A stretch of 64,000 nucleotides of DNA from Solen grandis (Eukaryota > Mollusca > Bivalvia > Adapedonta > Solenidae): NCBI GenBank assembly GCA_021229015.1, contig CM037788.1, forward strand, positions 40,900,049 through 40,964,048, written 5' to 3'. This document shows positions 12,284 to 22,925 of this stretch, piece by piece (positions within the stretch are counted from its first letter, which is position 1; every line of letters begins with the position of its first letter). A program made the position numbers and the translations under genes. The notes beneath the pieces were generated by a model, which did not search any database, was not told where the DNA came from, and saw only the letters and a program-made list of their open reading frames with translations.

Positions 12284-13620
12284 TTTATCTGAAGTGAAGC
12301 GAATCACACTCTCTTTTTGGTTGATGAAAGGTAATGTTAAATATGACTTACGCTTTTACGTATGCATTCAGCTTCACTCTTAATTGTTCGAACGCCGTTT
12401 TGTGCGAATCACGGATTTCCAAGATTTGGACAATGTCATAGCGACTCAGGATCTGTAAAGCAAGTACTGTTACAGTTACATGATTCGCCATTATCATTCT
12501 GTCCAGTAAAACACTGTCTGATTTCTTGGCAGTTTGTTGCCATTCAGTTTCATTATTTTTGTAAGAGCGTTTTGGTAATTAATCGATATAAATTAAAGCA
12601 CCAAATAGCTCTCTTACCAAGGAGGTTTCGTTTGGGGAACAATTATTACTGATTCCTGTTCTTCTTCCTCTTCTTCTGCTTTTCCTTTTCTCCTCCTCTA
12701 CCTCCTTCTTCTTCTTCCTTCTTTTTTTTCATCATCTTCTTCTTTTTCTTCTACAGCAATAACTATTACTACTACATTGTTTTTGTTGAACGTTGAATAC
12801 AAGAATTACTCTTACGACAACGAGGGCAGCAACAATTACTACTACTACTGCTACTACAAATATCACTGATCATTATATCCGTATCATATTCGGCGATTTA
12901 ATGTGACGCCATTCCTCGACCCACTCACAAACAAACACACTCTCACATTTTGAAAAGGTACTGTAGGAACATAGAGATTTGTCTTTGTCCGTCTGTCAAT
13001 CCAACCGTCATAAAATTTGTGTCGCGCGAATTCCCCAAAACACGTAGTTGTTCGAGTTATAGCAGAGATATGGTCCCTGGAAATGTCACGCAGAGTAGGG
13101 GCACGCGTGTCCAGTCAAATCATTTCTGATGGCCATTGATGGTCACATGAGTTTGTGTTTGAAACAAACTCAACCATAGGCGACTCATTCCGCCCGCTCT
13201 CTATTTACTGCTTAAAGTTTAATAGTTAAAACTTCATTTATCTTACATTAATTACGAAACAATTACGAAACAAGTTTTCACATTTCTCAACAACATATCA
13301 ATCTCGATGGCTCTGGTGACGGCGTATGTGGTCATGTCATTATTGTGGGGATAGAACCCACGTGCACTGGCGTAGCTTCCTATAGGCACAGTAGGCTCTT
13401 GCCTGCATATTTTTTTCCAGATATTAAAATTAAAAACAGCCCGGACAGGCAAAATAGTGGTCGAACAATTAGTAAGAATCTGTGCTATGGTATCAAAGTG
13501 TTTTCGAATTATTATAAACGATATTATATTTACATATAACGTAAAATTATATGTTTTTCAATAACAAGTGAGTTGGAAAAAAAACGTGTTTTTGTTGAAC
13601 ATCTCAACAGTTATCTAAAT
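12284..13620. other. gene-free stretch with a CTT-rich tract
   Basis: A pyrimidine tract rich in CTT/CTCC lies at about 12656-12755, and ACT/CTA trinucleotide patches near 12836-12858. A 96-codon open frame at 12362-12652 has no recognisable family and no good splice context that I could identify. I do not call it. Confidence 0.35.
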
Positions 13621-14206
13621 TTTTAGCTCACCTGAGCACGAAATGCTCAAGGTGAGCTTTTGTGATCGCCTCTGCGTCCGTCGTCGTCCGTCGTATACAA
13701 TTTACTTTAAACGACATCTCCTGTGAAACCGCTGGACATAATTTGATAAACTTTGGCAGGGATGATCCTTGGGTGAAGCTTCACAAGAGTTGATAAAATT
13801 ATTACGATCCGTAAAAAACATGGCTGCCAAGGGCGGGGCTAATTTGCCTTATATATGTAAAGTGAAATCTCTAAATGACATCTCCTCTGAAACCGCTGGA
13901 CAGAATTTGATTAAATTTGGCAGAGATGATCCTTGGGTGAAGCTCACAAAATTTGCTTAAGTAAAATGCGTAAAAAACATAGCTGCAAGGGGCAGGGCAA
14001 ATTTGCTTTATATGTATTATATTGAAAACTTAAAATGACCTCTCCTCTGAAACTGCTGGACAGAATTTGATTAAACTTTGCAGGGATCATCTCCTTCAAA
14101 ACTACTGGCCAGATTTCAAAATGTTTTATTACAGACTGATGTTCCTTGAATAACCCTGTACTCAGGTGAGACGCTGAGCGATACGGGGCCACCATGGCCC
14201 TCTTGT
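13621..14206 (+). repeat. Hairpin-headed repeat D (copy c), D2 modules
   Basis: It has a complete head (TTTTAGCTCACCTGAGCAC) and CGTC units. Two to three modules follow of the D2 type ('GACATCTCCTCTGAAACCGC', 'TTGGCAGGGATGATCCTTGG'). The tail is CTCAGGTGAG, then GGGGCCACCATGGCCCTC. Short frames at 13769-13960 and 13944-14195 (opposite strand) are module by-products. Confidence 0.85.
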
Positions 14207-14799
14207 ATATTATTTAAAAATACTTGGTCTTCTAGTTCAGTAAACTGGCAAAACCACAAACTATATTGCCTCAAAAATGAAGTGACATTTATTGCAGACG
14301 TAATTCACAGGTAAACAATATTCAAATTATTACCAATACTATGATAGTTATCTCTTAAGAGTGTCACTGTAAAGTACATGAATTATAAATATTATGGCTA
14401 CACCATTCCTAACAAAGACACATCTTAGGATTTCTTTGAAAATAATCAATTGCTTTACGGTAAGTTGATTTTATGGCAATGATTTTATGAGGCAAAGTAC
14501 ATTTACTTTTCTCCTCTGTCTGTGTAAGGGAACATATTGTATAAACGGCAGACCTAAAACAAGTTAATAATTTTGCTTGAAAGTTGTTTATTGCCTTTCA
14601 GACTTCAGTTGTTTTTTTTCTAATGCAAATACATTCATGCACGAAACTTTATTTTCTACTTATGTATTTTATGCATCGATATGACGATGCTTTCGGAGCG
14701 TTAATTATGTGTTTTCTGTTATTAAGTTTATATTATAGGGAGTTCGTCAACAGGATGTCAAAATGGACATAGGTTTCAGTGTTTGATTAATACATAGAG
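14207..14799. other. gene-free stretch
   Basis: AT-rich. Nothing coding or repetitive is recognised. Confidence 0.35.
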
Positions 14800-14804
14800 G
14801 AAAC

Positions 14805-15290
14805 GTGTTTGTTTTGAGTGAAAATGGAATATATCTCATCGAGAAGTGATTCAATTTAATATATTGAAGAGCGCGTAGCGCGCGAAAATGTAAAGATTGT
14901 ACATGTATCACCTCGAGATGAGATGTATTCCATATTCACTCAAAACAAATTTTCTTTTTATTTTATGTTTACTGCTGCTACATACCCATACCCGGCAGGG
15001 TCATTCGGATTTTCATGTGAGGAAGCCTTCTACCCGGATGTCTCCGTGCATTCGGGGTCATCCTCCACCTGTAATTAGCTTGACGTCGCTATATGACTGG
15101 AATACTGTCGAAGCGACGGTAAACTCAAATAGTCAAGTCAAGTCATACCCATGTACATACCCTTTATATGTAATTAGGTAGTTCCGGCAGATCTATATCA
15201 CCCACATTGTGAGATATAGATTTAATCTCACTGATAAAACACAGTATTTCAACAGTATAAGCATTACATAAAAACTTGAATGCCGGTCTC
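14805..15290. mobile_element. Fold-back element (copy 1), interrupted by a SINE
   Basis: Left arm TTTGTTTTGAGTGAAAATGG (near 14810) is inverted near 14923-14950 (…CCATATTCACTCAAAACAAA). A GC-rich loop, GCGCGTAGCGCGCG, lies around 14871. Downstream 'CCGGCAGATCTATATCA' (15184-15200) matches 29065-29082, after the second copy of the arm at 28925-29025. The two loci are therefore copies of one longer element. Here it is split by the SINE at 14990-15143. Confidence 0.65.
14981..15152 (+). repeat. SINE family B, 5'-truncated, with target duplication
   Basis: The body (14990-15143) starts inside the B-box end of the head (GGCAGGGTCATTCGG) and runs through 'GTGAGGAAGCC' to 'GTCAAGTCAAGT'. It is flanked by a direct 9-bp duplication CATACCCAT at 14981-14989 and 15144-15152. 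It sits inside the fold-back element. Confidence 0.8.
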
Positions 15291-15489
15291 ACGTGTAATT
15301 CAAACACACATGAAACAATAATTAATTATACATATTCATCATATCAGGTACTTACATACGACAGATCTAGATGTACGTTTGTTCTCAGAGATTAGTGAGA
15401 GCCATGAGTATAAAGGCTACTTATGAGTATGTTCGGTCAGTAGTAGTTTTAGAATTGATAACCTGAAATTCCACATAAATTCCCCTTAA

Positions 15490-15725
15490 AAAGAAAGCCT
15501 CAAAACCAACCAGTGTGTTCCCATGGCCATGAAAAAAAATCCCCGACAGATCCTGCGCGGCAGGAAAACGTGCCTACAAATTTAGTGAAGCCAAGCAACG
15601 CCCCTGACATATCTTGAAGGGCGTCCACTGCACCCTGTGTGTGACCAAGAATCGAACCCGGGAAGCATTTGTGAGAAACGAAGTGAGTAACCACACCGCT
15701 TTTCAGACACCCAATATATATCACT
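15490..15725 (-). repeat. SINE family H (tRNA-like head)
   Basis: On the minus strand the sequence opens with an A-box-like 'GCGGTGTGGTTACTCAC' and a B box 'CCGGGTTCGATTCTTGG', then a GC-richer body. Only one clear copy is seen in the window. The SINE call rests on the split promoter layout, not on copy number. Confidence 0.5.
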
Positions 15726-17235
15726 GATAGATGGAGTGAAACGTTACAGGCGACGATGGAAAAACATGCACATGATGAGATTAAAAAAGAAATTAAGTAC
15801 TTATGTTGTGGTTGAGATTACTGTCCTAAACTACCGTGATATGCATAAGAACTTTATTTAGATTTCTTTTTCCCCGACTTTATCAGCACTATCTGTAAGA
15901 CCGGAAGTCATACTTCTAAACTTCCAGAATAAGCAACGCGGCTATCTGTAGACGTAACCCAAATCTATTTCCCCTATTTTCGAGTCATACATCAGCAAAA
16001 ACATCTCTAGCGAGACTATTCTGTACATTCTTCGAAGCGAAAAGGTGATAGGTGACGATTCAGGACAAATTCGAAAATATCCTTTTGCAAACAAAAAAAA
16101 AGTGAAATGAAGGAGTGGTCACATAATGATAAAGGAGTGGGGTTGAGTTGTCAGTGTGAATTTAAAGTAAATGCTGATGATTTTTTCATCAAAATTAAAA
16201 ATGAATAGAATATTAACATGTAAGTTGCGGGACAGTTAATACCTCCGTGAATTGTCCTAACACGACTGAAAATAAGTCGACAAAAAAGGATAGACTCGAC
16301 TAATTATCAACTTGATTTTCTGGCCATTTGTTATACAGTAGTTCCAGAGATGTTGGAAGTTTAAATGTGTATCTTATAGTGTGTTTAGACTTTAAACTAG
16401 AACGTTCATGAGCGCATGCAACCATTGCTGGCCAACTACATGTATCTAGCCAACAAGTAGGAGGTGGGGGTCATGACCCTCTACCCCACCAAACTCTGGT
16501 CCGCGCATGAATGTTGGACGAAACGGCACATTTATCCTAATTCTAATTCAACACATGCAGCTGGAGACTGACAAAGTTGCACATTTCTCTTCAGCTCAAG
16601 TGATTTAACACGTTTTATTTGCTGTCTGTATGTACTTGAATCCTCAACACATGCAGCTTAAACTCGGGACAGATAATATGGGGAATGGTCATATATGAAT
16701 TGGTTGAGGTAATTTCGTCATTTATTTCCTTTCATTTGTTGCATTTAATGAAAATTTGCAGTAATACGAGAATACAGTATAGCATGTGTCCAATGAGAAA
16801 AGAGTGCATCTGCTAATTCAGTGGAGGGCAAGTGTGTTAAAGCAGGCATTTTCATGTAGATTATTACAGGCTGTAATAGCATGATGTTTGTTTAGTGCAG
16901 GTATGCGGTAACACGTGTACAGTTTTTACGTTTCAAGGAAAGCAACATATGGATACGTTATACTTGGGCTGTTGTATAGACATTGTTTTATTTTCACTTC
17001 CGCCATAAATTTTAACTCGAATAAAAATTGTTTCGCTTCGTAACCATGTACATACACGACTATTTTTTACACCTTAGACTTCCTTAAAACACGACTGGTA
17101 AATATTTGTTTTGCTAGGATATTTGGGATATATAAAAAAACTATTTTTAGCTCAATTTATATTAACCACAAGCTATTAAAAACAACTTCACATTGATGAA
17201 CGATCATATTTTTCATAGTTATGGCCCTTTAATTT
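15726..17235. other. gene-free stretch
   Basis: No open frame or repeat is recognised over 1.5 kb of AT-rich sequence. Confidence 0.4.
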
Positions 17236-17926
17236 TTAGCTCACCTGAGCACAACGTGCTCAAGTGTGAGCTTTTGTGATGGCCCTTCGTCCGTCGTGCG
17301 TCGTCAACAATTTGGCTCGTTAACACTCTAGAGGCCATATTTTTAGGCCAATCTTCATGAAACTTGGTCAGAATGTTTGTCTCCATAAAATCTTGGACAA
17401 GTTCGAAATTGGGTCATGAGGGGTCAAAAAGTAGGTCACGAGGTCAAGCCTTATAAAAAAAACCTTGTTAACACTCTAGAGGCCACATTTTTAGCCCAAT
17501 CCTCATGAAACTTGGTCAGAATGTTTCTCTCCATAAAATTTTGGACAAGTTCAAAATTGGGTCATGTGTGGGTCAAAAAGTAGGTCACGAGGTCAAGTCT
17601 TATAAAAAACCTTGTTAACACTCTAGAGGCCATTTTGCCAATCTTCATGAACTTTGTCAGAATTGTCTCCATAAATCTTGACAAGTTCGAAATTTGGGTC
17701 ATGTGGGTCAAAAGTAGTCACGAGTCAATCTATAAAACTTGTACACACTAGAGCACATTTTGGCCCAATCTTCATGAAACTAGGTCAGAATGTTTCTCTC
17801 AATAAAATATTGGACAAGTTCGAAATTTTGTCACGTGGGGTCAAAAAGTAGGTCAATATGAAAAATCCAACATATGTTGCTCATTTATAATCAGGTGAGC
17901 GATTCAGGGCCATCATTGCCCTCTTG
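17236..17926 (+). repeat. Hairpin-headed repeat D (copy d), D1 modules
   Basis: It has a complete head and tail (TTTTAGCTCACCTGAGCAC … CAGGTGAGCGATTCAGGG … GCCCTCTTG) with four ~150-bp D1 modules. Module three (about 17636-17760) has lost many single bases relative to its neighbours, for example 'GTAGTCACGAGTCAATC' where the neighbours have 'GTAGGTCACGAGGTCAAG'. That looks like consensus error more than evolution. Confidence 0.85.
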
Positions 17927-18054
17927 TATCATCAACTAGTCTACGGACTTGGGACTCGATGGAAAGTCATAAGGGGGTTCAGATACAAATGAGTTGCGTA
18001 TAGTATCAGCATGTTAAAGTGCGATGATAACGTCCAGAATCCAGATTCCTGTCC

Positions 18055-18215
18055 GCTTTGCCCAGGGACCAATCCTTGAGGTCGATTTGTTAAAGTAGTG
18101 GGTTCGATCCCCGGCCACGATACACCAAAGTCATGCAAAAGAAACTGCAACAGCTCTGTATCGTAGAATAAGTCCCAAAATAACTGAAATACTGTACTGA
18201 GGACGTTAAATCAGC
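18055..18215 (+). repeat. SINE family A copy, variant
   Basis: The head has B box GTGGGTTCGATCCCCGG. It is followed by 'ATACACCAAAGTC' and an end 'AAATACTGTACTGAGGACG', matching the start and end of family A but with a shortened middle. Confidence 0.65.
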
Positions 18216-18468
18216 TCGTTCACACAGATTGTCAGTAGAAATTAATAGTGTAGGTCACATTACACGGGAAACGCTATTTTCGTAAACGCAACTTCGGAGA
18301 AATCGGTTATATATAGAATACGGTATCCCCGAAGCGGGAGCTTGAGGTACCACGTGACACGTTCTGCAACACTGCGTCTTCCCCAGTTCAAGGTAGCGAT
18401 TTCGTAAGTTCAACGTCTAGTACGTTAGCGCATGCGCGAAAAGTGAATGTGATCAGCCAAGTGACGGC

Positions 18469-18517
<49 letters not shown>

Positions 18518-18760
18518 AGAAGAAGAAGAAGAAGAAGAAAATCTAAATATAGGTTTTATAATTCTAGATATAGTTTCAATGGCGTCTGTGACGGTATTAG
18601 CTGTGATGGGGGAAACACCACCTATTTCTAGACTGGCGGTAGCCGCTAGTCTTACGCAGCCGTAAATTAAAAGCTGACATCGTTGAATTGCATATTTACC
18701 ACAGCCAATTTCACCGGTTTGTATCCATCCGCGCTCAGAAGCCTATGCAATGCGATTGTT
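18216..18760. other. CpG-rich segment with GA/GAA microsatellite
   Basis: CpG dinucleotides are visibly denser here than in surrounding sequence (for example 18270-18470 and 18590-18665). A (GA)n run spans 18473-18513 and a (GAA)n run about 18514-18540. The Arg/Glu-repeat open frames here simply translate the microsatellite. A short ATG frame after it (18579-18665) has no recognised family. It could be a promoter-like or repeat-derived segment. Confidence 0.35.
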
Positions 18761-19194
18761 TACATCAGGTCAGTAAGGCCATGACCTCCTTAGGTAAACA
18801 GTTTTTGAATGGAACCCCACTCAGGATGGTAATGAAATAAATCAAAACGGTCAAGGCACTGAGAGACTGCCGGCGGGTTTATCATGAAGCGAAGAGAGAG
18901 TTCAGCTGGCTTACTACTAGTAACTAAAGTCGCGGGAGATCGTATCATATGGCGTCACATTACCTTTGCCTCTATCAAGATCAACCCTGCTTAAACGTTG
19001 GAGTCAGAATTACATGTATAGCTAGTTCAGAATGTAAATCAATCCGACAGTCTTTTAGCACATTTTGCCTTCGACTTTTACAATCACGAATTGTTGCTTT
19101 TGTCGACCATGCATCTGTAGATGGATATTGATAGACGTAATACACACATAGAGTTTTAACTCATATTCTTAGTCAATGACCATCTTTGAACGAG
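18761..19194. other. gene-free stretch
   Basis: Nothing recognised. The 60-codon frame at 18949-19131 has no family signature. Confidence 0.35.
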
Positions 19195-19425
19195 CTTTTT
19201 TGTTTGTTTGCTGGCTTTAACGTTCCACCGACAGTATTTCAGTCATTTGCAGACTATGTCTACTTGAGACAGATATAGTGCTGCCACACTGCAGTATCAC
19301 GCTGTAGACATATGGCATGATACCACACCCAGTCACATTATCCTGACACCGGGCCAACCAGTCCTGCAACTACCCTTATATATTGAGCGCCAAGCAATGG
19401 AGCTATAACAGTACCATTTTTTACG
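19195..19425 (-). repeat. SINE family A copy, head missing
   Basis: It matches 6556-6790 closely (TTCCACCGACAGTATTTCAG at the left end, 'CACACTGCAGTATCACGC' and 'GGGCCAACCAGTCCTGC' inside). It stops before the tRNA-like head, so it is 5'-truncated on the minus strand. Confidence 0.8.
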
Positions 19426-19539
19426 ACTGACAATTTACCATTGAGCGTAAATTGTATTTTTTGTGTAAGATGCAGCTCTGGTTTTCCATGTCTACAATAT
19501 GCATCCGTCGAATATTTAAATACAGTATATCGGATACCC

Positions 19540-19541
19540 GG

Positions 19542-19576
<35 letters not shown>

Positions 19577-19881
19577 GTCATTAATCATTGACATGACCGC
19601 ATATTACATATTCTTTTCCAGACACGCCATCAAGTTGACGAAGTGTTTCAGGTGCGGGGAAGTCATCGTTTAGGCAGATGTTTATTCTGTATAAAGGTAT
19701 GATATATATAGATTTCATTTTGAACAGAAACTTTAACACCCCCCCCCCCCCCAACAAAATAAATAAATAAATAAAATAAAATGAAAAAAATAAATAAATA
19801 AATAAACGTAAGCTGTGTTCGAAAACACTATACCGCTGTTTGAGCAGGTCAAATGTCAAAAAATGAAAACCATTTATTTGT

Positions 19882-19930
<49 letters not shown>
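19540..19930. repeat. Cluster of simple repeats
   Basis: A (TG)n run at about 19543-19572, a C homopolymer at 19739-19752, AAAT/AAATA repeats at about 19756-19805, and AT then GA runs at about 19885-19928. The open frames across them are artefacts. Confidence 0.85.
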
Positions 19931-20044
19931 ATGGAGAAATGCTAAAAAAATAGTTTTAAAAAAAAATGGGTGGTTATAAAAAAAAGAACCAGACAGAACT
20001 TTGTTTCGTAATCATAACATTTCTGCTATGCACTATCTATTTTT

Positions 20045-20890
20045 TATTTGGAATTTCAAATCAATACCTCGGATAGTTGAGGAGTTGTGGTTTGGACAGA
20101 AATTGAAACGATAAAAATAAATGGAGATAATATCAAAATTGGACAAGGCAGAGTTATGGCTCTTGGTTACTTCACTGCTCCTAATTGCTATTATATTGTG
20201 TTCAAAGTTTTCAAGTCCTTACCTTGTTTTGTTCATGAGTTTTTCTCCCAAACAAAAAATATATATAAAAAAATAAAAGTAAAGGAAAACTTGACTATTT
20301 AAGTTTACCGTCTCTTTGAGAGTATTTCAGTCATATAGGGACGTCCAGCTAATTACAGGTGGAGGAATACCCCAAATGCACGGAGGCATCCGGGTAGAAC
20401 CACCGACCTACCGCAAGCCAGCTGGAAGGCTTCCTCACATGAAAATCCGAATGACCATGCCGGGATTCGGTTTTTGGTCACTTAACTTTTGTCATCTACT
20501 TATATATGAAAATTCAAGTCTTTTTAAGCATAAAATAAATAAGTTTTTTCTCTTGACAGAAACTAATTGTAAAGTTTAAATAAAGGGAGATAATTAAAAA
20601 ATGGTCCCGGTAGAGTTACGGTAGAGTTACGGTTCTTGGTTACTGCACTTCCCAATATACCATCTATTTATATTTTAAGATAGTTTTGAGTTATGCTCCC
20701 GATAAAAAAAAGTGTGTGTGTGTGTGGGGGGGGGGGTAATAAAAGAAATGGACCTGGTAGAGTTTTTAGTCACTGCACTTCTTCTAGTCGCATTCTATTC
20801 ATATATGAAGTTTCAAGTTAATACCTTGTATAGTTTTCAAGTTATGGCCAAAACAGACAGGACAAAAACAATATGCTGGCGACTACAGAT
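20045..20890 (+). repeat. Tandem-module repeat K, interrupted by a SINE
   Basis: Two or more modules share 'GAGTTATGGCTCTTGG' / 'GAGTTACGGTTCTTGG' and 'TTACTGCACTTC' or similar, with short AT-rich spacers (20140-20230, 20610-20660, 20750-20850). A reversed family B SINE fragment lies between the modules. A (GT)n-G tract occupies about 20712-20737. Confidence 0.55.
20301..20470 (-). repeat. SINE family B, 3' portion, reverse orientation
   Basis: It carries 'AGCTAATTACAGGTGGAGG', 'GGTAGAACCACCGACC' and 'GGCTTCCTCACATGAAAAT', the reverse of the family B body. The tRNA-like head is absent. Confidence 0.8.
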
Positions 20891-21436
20891 CACAGGGCTT
20901 AAAAAATAACAAGATAACACAGTAGAGAAATACAAGCGACATATTTGTGCCAAAAACGTAGGATCTCGCGAAAGCTAGTGACATGTTTTTAAGGCCGATT
21001 GTATACTTAAGCAATTATATAAAGGATTTAAATTAGGTTTAAATATAGTCATAGAAGACACCGTGTCACTTTTCCATTATAACATGCCATATCATGTCGG
21101 TAACTACATTTGAAATAGTGACCCCATAAATGAGACTTAAAATATTATACTAGGATAAATACCTCGTAAAGAAATGCTGGTTCAACGTAAATGTGTAATG
21201 AATCGACACGCTATTTATATCTTTTTTATCCTTTGAAAGATTCATTTATTGCCATCAAGCTTGTTTAGTACATGCAAATTTATGAAAGCCGTAGAAGATA
21301 CATGTATGATCCACCATTATACCTTTTTGCCTGAAAGAAAACTTCCTCACACATACATCTGGAATTTAATTCGACTTCATGTGTAATTATCGAAGAGTGT
21401 TATGAAATCTGGGTTTACGGGACTTAAGAAACAAAT
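20891..21436. other. gene-free stretch
   Basis: Nothing recognised. Confidence 0.35.
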
Positions 21437-21718
21437 ACAAAAATATTAGGGGCGCCGTGGCCGAGCGGTTACAGTCGTGGACTACAAATCTCTCAGCCCC
21501 TCACCGCTGTGGGTTCGAATCCCGATAGGGACTTCGGATTTTTCATGTGAGGAAGCCTTCCAGCTGGCTTGCGGTAGGTCGGTGGTTCTACCCGGGTACC
21601 TCTGTGTACTCGGGGTCTTCCTCCACCAGTAATTAGCTGGACGTCGCTATATGATTTAAATACTATCGCAGCGACTGTAAACCCCAATACAACATCAACA
21701 ACAACAACAAAAATATTA
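21437..21718 (+). repeat. SINE family B, full length with 12-bp target duplication
   Basis: The element is 21449-21706. Its head resembles tRNA-Ser/Leu: A box GTGGCCGAGCGGTTACAG, B box GTGGGTTCGAATCCCG, with a long variable arm between. It is followed by the conserved body and a CAA-repeat tail. The flanking duplication ACAAAAATATTA is at 21437-21448 and 21707-21718. The intact duplication implies a fairly recent insertion. Confidence 0.9.
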
Positions 21719-22734
21719 AAACAAGATGCACATTACCTGTATCAGCGTATCAACAACATGTGCTTGCTTTAATTTGGTTTGCCCGAAAACTTGAATGTTG
21801 AAAGATCCTACACGCAGCGGCGGCTCAGCTAATACCGGAAAGTCCGGAATGTTGTTGTCCATCGATCTGGTCTAAAAGAAAGCTGCGCACGAATATTACG
21901 TGCAATAATATATATGCTTGTATTAGGATTGAACGGTTCTCCATTGCTTTAGAACATTAGTATGGCACATTTCCTTATCAGACGATTGTGTAAAAGTACA
22001 AGACTGCACACCAGTTTTCGGCCAAACCGTCATATTGAAAAATGGGATCAAATTCTGCCTTGATAAGGATTTAAAAACTAGATATATCACAATAAAACTT
22101 TTCTTCATTTTATTATTATCATCATAATTACGAGTCATTAGTAGTAGTAAAAGTAGTAGTAGTATCAGGAGTCATATTGAAAAAAATGGATTTAATTTCG
22201 CTTTCATATAGATTTACAATTAAATATGTCACAATTGAGTCGTTCTAATTATCGTAATTTAGTAGGATCAGGGGTGACCGATTGTGAATTCGACCCCCAG
22301 TCGCGTCATACCAAAGTCGTTTAATTTGATACTGATAACTCAATGCTGATGATTTATAAAACATATGTACATCTGGTCGGCCCGCTGTCGGTAGCGGCAT
22401 TATGCCACGCAGCACTTTTATGTAGGCAAAAGAGCTGTCGGATTGACGTTACTAGTTGCAAGCATGAATTATATCATCACCAACATCATCATCAGCAGCA
22501 GCAGCAACTATGATATCATCATATACATCATCAAATATTGCAATTTCTTGATCATGTTCACCATCATTATGTAACAAGAAGTCCCAAGTGGAAAATCAGC
22601 ACCTATATATACATGCAGCAAAAACACGGGACCAACTTGAATTTCTATTTGAGTCTAGTGTTTTTCAATTCCTCTGTTGTTGCTGCAACTCGACAACTTA
22701 AATGTTATTCTACGGATACTATGCCGGCCCCGGT
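21719..22734. other. gene-free stretch with SINE A trace
   Basis: A short family A-like fragment (B-box half and 'CATACCAAAGTCG') is visible near 22270-22345. CAT/CAGCAG trinucleotides lie near 22480-22530. Nothing coding is recognised. Confidence 0.4.
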
Positions 22735-22925
22735 ATCGGAATCCGTTCTCGAAACCGGGAAGTCGTGGGATCGATGCCCGGTCACGGTAAAAGCAGTACA
22801 TAAATCTTCCCTGTGCTAGACACTCCAGGACTGACTGGTTGACCTTGTTTCAGGATAATGTGTCGGGATATGTTAGCGTGCCACTTATCCCTTGTGGCAG
22901 CACTACTGCTGTCGCGATACACATT
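22735..22925 (+). repeat. SINE family A copy, diverged
   Basis: The head has a B-box-like GTGGGATCGATGCCCGG. It is followed by worn versions of the 'CCAGGACTGACTGGTTG', 'CAGGATAATG' and 'GGCAGCAC' segments of the family. Confidence 0.6.

Noticed and set aside
18443..18665. Arg/Glu-repeat frames
   Set aside because: A direct translation of a GA/GAA microsatellite.
21449..21530. Functional tRNA-Ser/Leu gene
   Set aside because: The head belongs to a multi-copy SINE with a constant body, CAA tail and target duplications.
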